Position numbers and translations under genes: made by a program
Origin: Actinomycetes bacterium
GTDB lineage: Bacteria > Actinomycetota > Acidimicrobiia > IMCC26256 > JANYLB01
Reading direction: 5' to 3'
NCBI GenBank assembly: GCA_025363815.1
Contig: JANYLB010000032.1
Coordinates: 1 to 64,000 of the forward strand
Length of the DNA: 64,000 nt
The notes under the pieces: generated by a model
What the model was told of the DNA's origin: nothing
Seen by the model: only the letters and a program-made list of their open reading frames with translations
Database searches by the model: none
Part shown: positions 21,209 through 28,602 of the stretch, piece by piece
Layout of the letters: every line of letters starts with the position of its first letter
Numbering within the stretch: the stretch's first letter is position 1

Positions 21209-21778
21209 TCAGGACGTTCTCCCGAGTACTGCGAGGAGTGCGGTCTCGCGGTCCGCTGCCGGTGGAGCGTGGACACCCGTGGAGAACATCCCGCTGCCGA
21301 TCAGAAGATCGGCCTGCGGCGCAACGATCTCCCAGCAAGTCTCAACCAGCTCCGGGTCGATATGGGTGTCCTGGCCCGTAGCCACGGCGATATCCCACCC
21401 GTGGATCAGCACATCGATGTACCGATGACCGGCGTAGATCTCACCGGGCACCGGCCCATAAGACACCGCGCACGGCGCCTCCATCGCTCCGGGCGCCGAG
21501 AACGCGGCCGACGCGGCCGCGGCCGCTGTGTCGTAGGTGGCCACGGGATCATCACCGAGCACGTCGCCGTCGAGCCGGTCGCCCACATCCGCGATCGTCT
21601 TGGCGGTACCGAGCTCCGCCGCCCAGAAATTGCCGGACACGATGTGGTTAACCAGCTCGCGAACGTTCCACTCCGCGCAGGGGGTCGGGAGCGCCCACTG
21701 GTCGTCGCCGATCCCGGCGACAATCACGCGGGTCGCGGCAAGCGCACGGTCGTGCGCCAACGCCAACTCGATGGACAT
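21209..21778 (-). CDS. DinB/MDMPI-like TIGR03086-type protein
   Basis: 189-residue four-helix-bundle protein of the DinB/mycothiol-dependent maleylpyruvate isomerase superfamily. Characteristic parts are TPCAEWNVRELVNHIVSGNFW near the N-terminus, with a metal-ligand-type His, and GHRYIDVLIHGWDIAVATGQ. Members bind a divalent metal and many use mycothiol as co-substrate; the reaction here is unknown. ATG 21778 is chosen because the family begins just before the first helix; it lies 23 nt after rnhB ends on the same strand. Confidence 0.8.
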   Translation of the reverse strand: MSIELALAHDRALAATRVIVAGIGDDQWALPTPCAEWNVRELVNHIVSGNFWAAELGTAKTIADVGDRLDGDVLGDDPVATYDTAAAAASAAFSAPGAMEAPCAVSYGPVPGEIYAGHRYIDVLIHGWDIAVATGQDTHIDPELVETCWEIVAPQADLLIGSGMFSTGVHAPPAADRETALLAVLGRTS

Positions 21779-21801
21779 CGGTCGAACCTCCTGGATCTGG
21801 G

Positions 21802-22461
21802 TCAGAACAAGCGACCGGGAGCGGGCGCGATCCCACCCCAGCACAACCCTTCCATGAACACCCATGAACGGCGGTGGATCGTGCTCGGACCGTACGCCGC
21901 CAGCGCCGCCTTGTGAACCGGGGCCGGGTACCCGACGTTCGATTCGAACCCGTACGGCGGAAAGTGCTCGGCTTCATCACGCATCAGCCGATCACGCGTG
22001 ACCTTGGCGACGACCGAAGCCGCGGCCACAGCCAACGACGTCGCGTCACCTCTCACGATGGTCACCACCCGGTCACCGAGGCCGAGATAGTTGTGGTTCC
22101 CATCGAGAATGATCCGATCGGGTTCGTATCCCTGGGCCGAGAGCTCACCGAGCGCGCGCTCACCCGCGAGACGCAGCGCCCGGGTCATGCCGAGCTCGTC
22201 GCACTCGAGATGGCTGGCGTGGCCGATACCGATCGCCACCGCCCAGCCGCGGACGTCGATGGCCGCCCGCTCACGCCGCACGCGCGACAACATCTTCGAG
22301 TCACGCACGCCCCGTAGGTGCAACGGCGGCGGGATCACCGCCGCGACGGTCGTGGGACCGGCCCACGCGCCCCGGCCGACCTCGTCGATCCCGCACACGA
22401 GGCGGTCCCCCGCCTTCCAGCACCGTCGCTCGAAGCGCAACGTCGGCGAGGTCACGGGCAC
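21802..22461 (-). CDS. rnhB: Ribonuclease HII
   Basis: 219 residues, type 2 RNase H that nicks RNA-DNA hybrids and single ribonucleotides in DNA. Active-site residues Asp26 and Glu27 are in CGIDEVGRGAWAGP, Asp120 in IILDGNHN and Asp157 in KVTRDRLM; DSK is at residues 54-56. GTG start directly behind a TAGGTT -10 element, so probably leaderless. In most actinobacteria rnhB lies near genome maintenance genes; here its neighbours are small proteins. Confidence 0.94.
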   Translation of the reverse strand: MPVTSPTLRFERRCWKAGDRLVCGIDEVGRGAWAGPTTVAAVIPPPLHLRGVRDSKMLSRVRRERAAIDVRGWAVAIGIGHASHLECDELGMTRALRLAGERALGELSAQGYEPDRIILDGNHNYLGLGDRVVTIVRGDATSLAVAAASVVAKVTRDRLMRDEAEHFPPYGFESNVGYPAPVHKAALAAYGPSTIHRRSWVFMEGLCWGGIAPAPGRLF

Positions 22462-22467
22462 GCCTGA

Positions 22468-22473
22468 AACCTA
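22468..22473 (-). promoter_or_regulatory. -10 element TAGGTT of rnhB
   Basis: TAGGTT on the minus strand 6 nt before GTG 22461; paired with a divergent TACGAT at 22498-22503. Confidence 0.45.
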
Positions 22474-22497
22474 CTCGGGGCGGCTTGCACCCGGCGG

Positions 22498-22503
22498 TAC
22501 GAT
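22498..22503 (+). promoter_or_regulatory. -10 element TACGAT of small gene 22510
   Basis: TACGAT 6 nt before the GTG at 22510; supports GTG as a leaderless start. Confidence 0.45.
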
Positions 22504-22509
22504 CGACAC

Positions 22510-22710
22510 GTGCATCCCGGTACCCGCGTCGAAGTGCGTTCCCGCTTCGATCAACGCTGGGCCCGCGGCTTCGAGATCGAGGAGAAGGTCAACGACGAGA
22601 CTGGTCCCCGCTATCGGTTGCGACGACGTTCCGATGGTTCGGTCCTGCCCGCGCTCTTCATCGACGACGACCTGCGCGAGGAGAAGCACAAGTCGATGTG
22701 GTGGGTCTAG
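22510..22710 (+). CDS. Small conserved-looking protein, 66 residues
   Basis: Function unknown. The 66-residue product is charged and compact (RVEVRSRFDQRWARGFEIEE, then RYRLRRRSDGSVLPALFIDDDLREE, ending KSMWWV); the beta-rich pattern with a strictly ordered ending looks like a small folded domain rather than chance translation. Divergent from rnhB, with its own leaderless-type promoter. Its last four bases overlap the 3' end of the convergent GYD gene. The coding evidence is protein-like composition plus the promoter; no family name is assigned. Confidence 0.65.
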   Translation: MHPGTRVEVRSRFDQRWARGFEIEEKVNDETGPRYRLRRRSDGSVLPALFIDDDLREEKHKSMWWV

Positions 22711-23015
22711 GCGCTGCTCTCAGTGCCGCCGTCCTTTAGCGCGGCAATCAGCTCGTCGACTCCGAGTGCCTGCAGCGTGGTGGTGCGCATCGTCCCTCGC
22801 GCCGCGAGCATCACCGCTGCCCGGGCCATCGTCGCCTCGTCGGGCGCCTCGATGATGTTGACGAAGTCGTACTGACCCATCACCGCATACTGGGCGATGA
22901 CCGTGAGGCCCATCGCCTCGACCTCCGCGGTGACACCCCTGATGCGGTCGGGCTTCTCGCGGATGGTCGCCCATCCGTCGGGTCCAATCGTCGACAGCAT
23001 CACGTAGGTCGGCAT
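22707..23015 (-). CDS. GYD-domain protein
   Basis: 102 residues, ferredoxin-like alpha/beta GYD domain: YVMLSTIGPDGWATIREKPDR, then VIAQYAVMGQYDFVNIIEAPDEATMARAAVML, where GQYDF replaces the name-giving GxYD. GYD proteins are small cytosolic dimeric proteins of unknown biochemical role. The ATG lies 8 nt after TAGGAT, compatible with a leaderless transcript. Overlaps the convergent small gene by 4 bp. Confidence 0.83.
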   Translation of the reverse strand: MPTYVMLSTIGPDGWATIREKPDRIRGVTAEVEAMGLTVIAQYAVMGQYDFVNIIEAPDEATMARAAVMLAARGTMRTTTLQALGVDELIAALKDGGTESSA

Positions 23016-23023
23016 GGGGCTCG

Positions 23024-23029
23024 ATCCTA
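23024..23029 (-). promoter_or_regulatory. -10 element TAGGAT of the GYD gene
   Basis: TAGGAT on the minus strand, 8 nt before ATG 23015, no Shine-Dalgarno sequence. Confidence 0.4.
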
Positions 23030-23066
23030 GGTCTCGGTCCCAGGATCGAGCCCCGTGCGGGAACCG

Positions 23067-24602
23067 CTATTCGACGAGCACACCTCGCTCATCGGGAATT
23101 ACGATTCGTGGCCTCGTCTTGGCCGACGGGATCGCTGAGTAGCCCTCGTACGCCGGCTCGTTGTGGTACGCCGGCGCACCGTGTTCGGTGATGTCGAGCC
23201 CGTTGATCTCGCCCTCCTCGGAGATGCGCAGAATCCCTAGTGCCTTCACCCCGAACATCAGGGCCAGCCCGACCACCAAGGCAGCCAGGGTCACGAATAG
23301 CGACCCGATGAACTGGACCTTGAGCTGCTCCCAGCCACCCCCGTAGAACAGGCCATGCGCGCCGAACCCGGCCGCGTTGCCGTAGCTCCCCGTGGCGAAC
23401 AAGCCGATCGAAAGCGTTCCCCAGATGCCGGCGGCTCCGTGCACCGCGAACGCACCGCAGGGGTCATCGACCCTGACCCACTCGGTTACGTCGACCGCGA
23501 GGATCACCACGGCACCGGCAACTGCGCCGATTACGAGCGCACCGGTCGGAGACACCCAGTAACACGGCGCCGTGACCGCGACGAGACCGGCAAGGAGACC
23601 GTTGATGCTGATGCCGACATCCCACTTCTTCGTCCGGGCATAGATCCATGCCACCGCTACGAGCGCACCCGTGCACGCGGCGAGCGTCGTGTTGGTCGCG
23701 ACGCGCCCGATGCCCTCGAAGTCCATCGCCGAGAGCGTGCTGCCGGGGTTGAACCCGTACCAGCCGAACCAGAGGATCACCGCGCCCAGTGCCGCAAGCG
23801 TCATGTTGTGACCCGGCGGGAGCCCGCCACCATCACGCTTGAACTTGCGACCGAGTCGCGGCCCCAGCGCGATCGCACCGGTAATGGCGAGCACGCCGCC
23901 GACGGTGTGGACCACCGTCGATCCGGCAAAGTCACGCATCGGGAGATTGCCCATGCCGGGGAACTTGCCGGTGCCGAGGATGCCGTCCGGACCCCAGATC
24001 CAGTGTCCGAAGATCGGGTAGATGAACCCACTCACGAAGATGCTGTAGACGAGGTCACCCCTGAAGTCGGTGCGACCGACCATGGCACCGGACACAATCG
24101 TGCTCGCCGTGTCGGCGAACGCGAACTGGAACAGGAAAAACGCGAGGAAGCCGATTCCCGTGGTTCCATATGTCGCCGGGATGTTCTGCAAGAAGAAGTA
24201 CTGGTGCCCGATCCACGGGTTGCCCACGCCGAACATGAAGGCGAATCCGAACGCATAGAACAACACCCCGCAGAGTGCTGTGTCGACGATGCACTCCATC
24301 ATCACGTTGGAGACTTCCCGGGTTCTGGCGAACCCGCCCTCCAACATCATGAAACCGGCCTGCATGAAGAACACGAGGAAGGCCGTGATGCAGACCCACG
24401 CGGTGTTGAGCGGGTTGACGATGTCGTCGGCGTTCAACGCCGGCGCGTGCAGCATCGAGGCGCCCGCCTGGGTGCCGAAATACCAGACGACGGCCCACAT
24501 CGTCACACAGAGCAGGCCGACGCCGATCATCTTGCCGCCGAGATATTGCGCGAAGTACTTCCGCGCGTCGGGCTTCCTGATGGTTGCGGTCAGATTCATC
24601 AT
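23067..24602 (-). CDS. amtB: Ammonium transporter (second copy)
   Basis: 511 residues, about 100 longer than the first Amt. The N-terminus has an extra membrane segment (MIGVGLLCVTMWAVVWYF) before the core; pore histidines are in GSTVVHTVGGVLA and CGAFAVHGAAGIWG. The C-terminus is an extended soluble tail rich in Pro and Tyr. The gene lies 91 bp downstream of glnD on the same strand, making a glnK-glnD-amtB order. The longer form suggests a sensor or differently gated Amt, but this is inference. Confidence 0.92.
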   Translation of the reverse strand: MMNLTATIRKPDARKYFAQYLGGKMIGVGLLCVTMWAVVWYFGTQAGASMLHAPALNADDIVNPLNTAWVCITAFLVFFMQAGFMMLEGGFARTREVSNVMMECIVDTALCGVLFYAFGFAFMFGVGNPWIGHQYFFLQNIPATYGTTGIGFLAFFLFQFAFADTASTIVSGAMVGRTDFRGDLVYSIFVSGFIYPIFGHWIWGPDGILGTGKFPGMGNLPMRDFAGSTVVHTVGGVLAITGAIALGPRLGRKFKRDGGGLPPGHNMTLAALGAVILWFGWYGFNPGSTLSAMDFEGIGRVATNTTLAACTGALVAVAWIYARTKKWDVGISINGLLAGLVAVTAPCYWVSPTGALVIGAVAGAVVILAVDVTEWVRVDDPCGAFAVHGAAGIWGTLSIGLFATGSYGNAAGFGAHGLFYGGGWEQLKVQFIGSLFVTLAALVVGLALMFGVKALGILRISEEGEINGLDITEHGAPAYHNEPAYEGYSAIPSAKTRPRIVIPDERGVLVE

Positions 24603-24693
24603 GGAACCCAGATTCCGACCGCCGGGTTGATCAGCTGTGTTCGCTGCGTTACGCAGTCTCGACGCGTTCCTGACGGCGGCGTTGCACAGATGT

Positions 24694-27009
24694 TCAGAAG
24701 CTGTTGGATTGGAGCGCTTCGAGCATCGTGGTCTCGATCTCGGTCAGCACCGACGCGTCCTCGACCTTCTCGCCACCCCGTCCGACCACGTAGAACGCGT
24801 CAACGACCTCGTGGCCCATCGTCGTCACCCGCGCCGCCCGGATGTCGAGCTCGAGGTCGGCGAACGTGCGGGCGATCCGGAACAACAGACCCATCGCGTC
24901 AGGCGCCCGGACCTCGATGATCGTGGCAGTTCGGGAACCGACGTTGTCGAAGACGACGCGCGGTTCGGGTGACCATGCCGCCGTCGGCCGGCCGAGCCGG
25001 CGGGACCGCTGCGACTGCTGTTCGAGCCGATCCTCGATCGAGAACGCACCGCCCAACGCGAGCCGCACATCGGCCGCGACTTCATCCCATGCGGGTAGCT
25101 CGGCGGCGCGCAAGTGGGGTTCGAGCTCGAACTGCGAGATCGCCGGGCCGCCGGGGATGGAGCGGGCCGATGCTGCTCGCACACCTTGGCCATGGAGCGC
25201 GAGGACCCCGACAACCCTGCTGAACACGCGGGGCTCGTCGGGCGCGGCAACGATGAGCTCACGCCCGTTCCACTCGACGAGCACGCCGCTGCCGGCTCGG
25301 GCACCGAGCGCCTCGTCGTCGGCGGCCAACGTCGCGACGAGCTCGGGCCGGAGCCCGGCGAGCTCGCGGGCAACCCGCTCCACCAGCTTCGCGACGAGCT
25401 GGGCCTTCCACTCGCTCCAGGCGCTCTCGCCGGTAGCGAGCGAATCGGCCTCGGTCAGCGCCGCCAATAACCGCAGCAGCTCGGGGTCACCGATCTGATC
25501 GGCCACGCCGGCAATGACGTCGGGATCATCAAGGTCGCGACTCGTCGCCACCGACGGAAGCAACAGGTGATGGCGGATCATGCCGACGATCAGCTCTACG
25601 TCGGCGGTACCAAAACCCATCCGTCTGCCGAGCTCGGCGACAAGAACCACCCCTCGGTCGGTGTGGTCACCCGGGTAGCCCTTGCCGATGTCGTGAAACA
25701 ACGCGCCGATGAGCAGCAGGTCGGGACGACCGACCGTTCGGGTCAGGAGTGCCGCGCGAGCGGCGCACTCAACGAGGTGGCGGTCGACCGTGTAGCGGTG
25801 GAACGCGTTGCGTTGCGGCTTGCTACGTACCGCGGCCCACTCCGGCAGGATGCGAGTGACCAGCGCGTAGCGATCCAGCGTCTCGAACACCGGAATCGCA
25901 GCCTGACCGGCACCGAGGAAGCCGACGAGAGCGTCGCGAGCACCTTCCGGCCACGGGTCGGGAAGTGTCGGAGCCTCGGCAACGAGCCGCCGAAGCGTCG
26001 GACGCGCGATCGCGGCCCCGTGGTTCGCCGAGAGATCGGCGATCTGCAGGGCCAGCTCCGGGTGCGGCGCCAGGTCGGCGTCGGCAGTGAGTGCAAGCTC
26101 ACCGTCGCGAAGCACAATCCCATCGATGAGCGCGAGGTCGCCACCTCCACGGGTCCGACCGCGGGGCCCCTCGATCGCGGCGCGCGCCGATCGCCACGCG
26201 TCGTCGATGTGCCACGCCACCGTGCGGCCGGCTTGGGAGACCTCGCGCATTAGCTCGTCGGCGTCGGGCCGGTCGAGGATGCGCGCCACGTCATCTTGGT
26301 AGTCGAGCAGAAGGCGCTCGTCTCGACGTCCACTGATGCGCTGTAGCGCGACCCGTACACCGAATAGGAGCCCGGCGGCGTCGATCACCTCGTGGGTGAG
26401 GTCGACCGCCGGGAGTGCGACCGAGAGCGCCCGCAGTACGGTGACGTCACGCAGTCCGCCGTCGCCTTCTTTCAGATCCGGTTCAAGCTCGAAAGCGACC
26501 GGCCCGAAGCGGGCATGGCGCGTCCGTACCGATTGCTCGAGGGCGGGGATCCTGCGCTTGGCCCGGTCGCGCCACTGGTTGTGGGCACCCTCCGCCAACG
26601 CATCGGCGAGGCGCCGCTCCCCCGCGACCCAACGGGTGTCTAGGAGCCCGAGGCCGACCTTCAGGTCCTTGTCCGCGAGGGACAGAGCTTCCCTGACGGT
26701 GCGGATGCTGTGATCGAGCCGGAAGCCGGCGTCCCAGATCGGGTACCAGACCTGGTCGGCGACAGCCTCGGCGTTGGTCCCGCGATCGTGTACGAGGACC
26801 ACGTCGAGGTCACTCGCCGGTGCGAGCTCCTCGCGCCCGTAGCCGCCGACCGCGATGAGCGCGATGCCTCCACCTCCGGGAAGCAGCTCGGTGAGCCACG
26901 CGTCGACGAGCGCGGCGAAGGCCCGACCGAAGGCCGGGCCCTGCACGCTCGCATCCCCGAGTAAACCATCGAGCCGCTCGCGGGCCGATGAATCAGATCG
27001 CGTCGTCAC
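24694..27009 (-). CDS. glnD: PII uridylyl/adenylyltransferase GlnD
   Basis: 771 residues in the order nucleotidyltransferase (VGGYGREELAPASDLDVVLVHD), helical linker, HD hydrolase (LLIGALFHDIGKGYPGDHTDRG) and two C-terminal ACT domains (around VAAPDEPRVFSRVVGVLALHG and IIEVRAPDAMGLLFRIARTFADLELDI). It modifies and demodifies Tyr51 of PII proteins in response to glutamine; in Corynebacterium and Streptomyces it adds AMP. The GTG start at 27009 overlaps the last 17 nt of glnK, a coupling arrangement. All catalytic motifs are intact. Confidence 0.92.
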   Translation of the reverse strand: MTTRSDSSARERLDGLLGDASVQGPAFGRAFAALVDAWLTELLPGGGGIALIAVGGYGREELAPASDLDVVLVHDRGTNAEAVADQVWYPIWDAGFRLDHSIRTVREALSLADKDLKVGLGLLDTRWVAGERRLADALAEGAHNQWRDRAKRRIPALEQSVRTRHARFGPVAFELEPDLKEGDGGLRDVTVLRALSVALPAVDLTHEVIDAAGLLFGVRVALQRISGRRDERLLLDYQDDVARILDRPDADELMREVSQAGRTVAWHIDDAWRSARAAIEGPRGRTRGGGDLALIDGIVLRDGELALTADADLAPHPELALQIADLSANHGAAIARPTLRRLVAEAPTLPDPWPEGARDALVGFLGAGQAAIPVFETLDRYALVTRILPEWAAVRSKPQRNAFHRYTVDRHLVECAARAALLTRTVGRPDLLLIGALFHDIGKGYPGDHTDRGVVLVAELGRRMGFGTADVELIVGMIRHHLLLPSVATSRDLDDPDVIAGVADQIGDPELLRLLAALTEADSLATGESAWSEWKAQLVAKLVERVARELAGLRPELVATLAADDEALGARAGSGVLVEWNGRELIVAAPDEPRVFSRVVGVLALHGQGVRAASARSIPGGPAISQFELEPHLRAAELPAWDEVAADVRLALGGAFSIEDRLEQQSQRSRRLGRPTAAWSPEPRVVFDNVGSRTATIIEVRAPDAMGLLFRIARTFADLELDIRAARVTTMGHEVVDAFYVVGRGGEKVEDASVLTEIETTMLEALQSNSF

Positions 27010-27331
27010 CGATCTCCCCGGTGCGGACCCGCACCACCGTCTCGAGCGATTGGATGTACACCTTCCCATCGCCGATCTTGCCCGTCCGTGCGGTCTCGAC
27101 GATCGTGTTGGCGATCTTCTCCGCTTCGCTCTCTTTGGCGATGACCTTCAACTCGATCTTCGGGACGTAGTCGACCACGTACTCACCGCCACGGTAGACC
27201 TCGGTGTGACCGCGTTGACGACCGTGGCCCTTGACCTCGGTGATAGTGATCCCCCCGATGTCGATGTCGTGCAACGCATCGGTGACGGCCTCGAGCTGGT
27301 GCGGCTTGATGATGGCAACGACGAGCTTCAT
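26993..27331 (-). CDS. glnK: PII nitrogen regulatory protein (second copy)
   Basis: 112 residues with T-loop [11 protein letters not shown] (Tyr51) and [13 protein letters not shown] nucleotide-binding segment. Differs from the copy at 16636 mainly in the N-terminal helix and the loop after the T-loop. AGGGG lies 5 nt before the ATG. It is followed by overlapping glnD and then amtB, so this PII is made together with its modifying enzyme and a channel. Confidence 0.94.
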   Translation of the reverse strand: MKLVVAIIKPHQLEAVTDALHDIDIGGITITEVKGHGRQRGHTEVYRGGEYVVDYVPKIELKVIAKESEAEKIANTIVETARTGKIGDGKVYIQSLETVVRVRTGEIGDDAI

Positions 27332-27398
27332 GGATCCCCTCTCGCGGCAGGTGTCGCCGCCTTGATCTCAGCGTGAAGGACATGCGGGTCGAGAGCGT

Positions 27399-27623
27399 TC
27401 AGGCATTCGTGAACGTGGAGAACCCTGCGCCGATCACGGCGGGCGGGCTTACCCTCCCCCATCGCTCGACGTCGTACCACGACCACACCAACGACTTGTT
27501 GATCCGACCAACGGGCTCGGGGAAAGCGACGGGTCGCAGTCTCAGATCGAGCACCGCCTGCGCGTTCGCCAGACCCATGATCCCTGCAAGCTCGCTCGCC
27601 GTCATAAGAGAGTCTTCGTTCAT
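27399..27623 (-). CDS. Small AlpA/MerR-like helix-turn-helix protein
   Basis: 74 residues. MTASELAGIMGLANAQAVLDLR followed by FPEPVGRINKSLVWSWYDVERWGR is the layout of excisionase-type (AlpA-like) winged helix proteins, in which the second part is the beta-wing and a final helix. ATG 27623 has AAAAGGA six bases upstream; ATG 27629 is an alternative. It lies 67 bp before glnK on the same strand and may be the first gene of the nitrogen operon. Target unknown; not part of any visible mobile element. Confidence 0.55.
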   Translation of the reverse strand: MNEDSLMTASELAGIMGLANAQAVLDLRLRPVAFPEPVGRINKSLVWSWYDVERWGRVSPPAVIGAGFSTFTNA

Positions 27624-27852
27624 GCTCATCCTTTTGGTCCGATGTCGTTGCGGGATCGCCCCGAGCGGTGACCACACGAATTGAACGCCGCCCGGAGGTC
27701 TCGCGTGTCGCGGCTCTGTCACGCTGCGGTTAACAATCCGGGGGCAACTGTTGGGTTATGCTTTGGAAGTCGTTGGGAAGTCATTTGGATCAGCCGCGGT
27801 TCGCTCCACCCAAAAGCGGGATCGTCGTGCCGTCAACGCGGGCGGTGCCGAC

Positions 27853-28542
27853 GTGACGACGGTGCTCGTCGTCGAATGCGACAGCTCACTCCGACGCACG
27901 CTCAGCGTCATTCTCGAAGAGCGCGCCTACGAGGTCATCGAGACCGGAAGCGGAGAAGAGGCGCTAATCGTGGCCAGCGACCGCGCGCCCGACATCGTGC
28001 TTCTCGATCTCGCCCTCCCCGGAATCGATGGGATGGATGCCCTGCGACTTCTCCGGGCCGAGAGCGACGTCCCGATCGTCGTGCTCTCGGTCCGCGACGC
28101 GCCATCGACCAAGGTCGCGGCGCTCGATGCGGGGGCCGACGACTACGTGGTAAGGCCGTTCGACTCCGAAGAGCTCGTGGCCCGAATCCGAGCCGTCCTC
28201 CGCCGCCGGCCCGACCCGGGAAGCTCAACGCCACCGGTGATGCGCGTCGGTGATCTGGAGATCGATCTCAGCCGACGCCTGGTGCAACGAGACGGCAAGC
28301 CAATCCGGTTGACCCGAACCGAGCTCCGGCTGCTCGAGCTGTTCGCCCTGAGCGATGGGCGGCTACTCACCCACGACCAGATGCAACAGGCGATCTGGGG
28401 CTCGGTCGAAGCAGCGCGCGCGACCACTCTGCGTGTCTTCGTCGGCCAGCTCCGCAACAAGCTCGGCGACGACGCCGCAGATCCGCATCTCATCGTCAAC
28501 GAGACCGGTCTCGGTTACCGCTGGATCGCCGCGCGGTCGTAG
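27853..28542 (+). CDS. OmpR-family response regulator, orphan
   Basis: 229 residues: receiver with phospho-acceptor Asp52 (VLLDLALPG) and a winged-helix output domain (RLTRTELRLLELFALSDGRLLTHDQMQQAIWG ... VNETGLGYRWIA). Closest in style to KdpE-like regulators. The usual Lys of the KPF switch motif is Arg101 (VVRPFDSEEL), and the acidic pocket is VECD rather than a DD pair, so phosphorylation behaviour may be altered. No histidine kinase gene adjoins. GTG 27853 is chosen to begin at the first beta strand. Confidence 0.82.
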   Translation: MTTVLVVECDSSLRRTLSVILEERAYEVIETGSGEEALIVASDRAPDIVLLDLALPGIDGMDALRLLRAESDVPIVVLSVRDAPSTKVAALDAGADDYVVRPFDSEELVARIRAVLRRRPDPGSSTPPVMRVGDLEIDLSRRLVQRDGKPIRLTRTELRLLELFALSDGRLLTHDQMQQAIWGSVEAARATTLRVFVGQLRNKLGDDAADPHLIVNETGLGYRWIAARS

Positions 28543-28590
28543 TCGAGCCGGCTGCGACCCATCGCCAAAAACGCTCCGCCGCCCGCCTCG

Positions 28591-28596
28591 TATCCT
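28591..28596 (+). promoter_or_regulatory. -10 element TATCCT of the alpha-mannosidase gene
   Basis: TATCCT 6 nt before GTG 28603, suggesting a leaderless start there. An alternative ATG at 28624 has CAGGAG just upstream. Confidence 0.4.
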
Positions 28597-28602
28597 GAAC
28601 CC

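Noticed and set aside
23355-24920. 521-codon plus-strand open frame opposite the second amtB
   Set aside because: Composition is Arg/Asp/His/Glu-rich without any fold-like pattern, as expected for the antisense of a membrane protein in GC-rich DNA; amtB motifs on the other strand are complete.
27853-28542. Identification of the orphan regulator as GlnR because of neighbouring nitrogen genes
   Set aside because: It has a phospho-acceptor Asp and KdpE-like sequence, whereas GlnR has a pseudo-receiver; no GlnR boxes were recognised near amtB or glnK.
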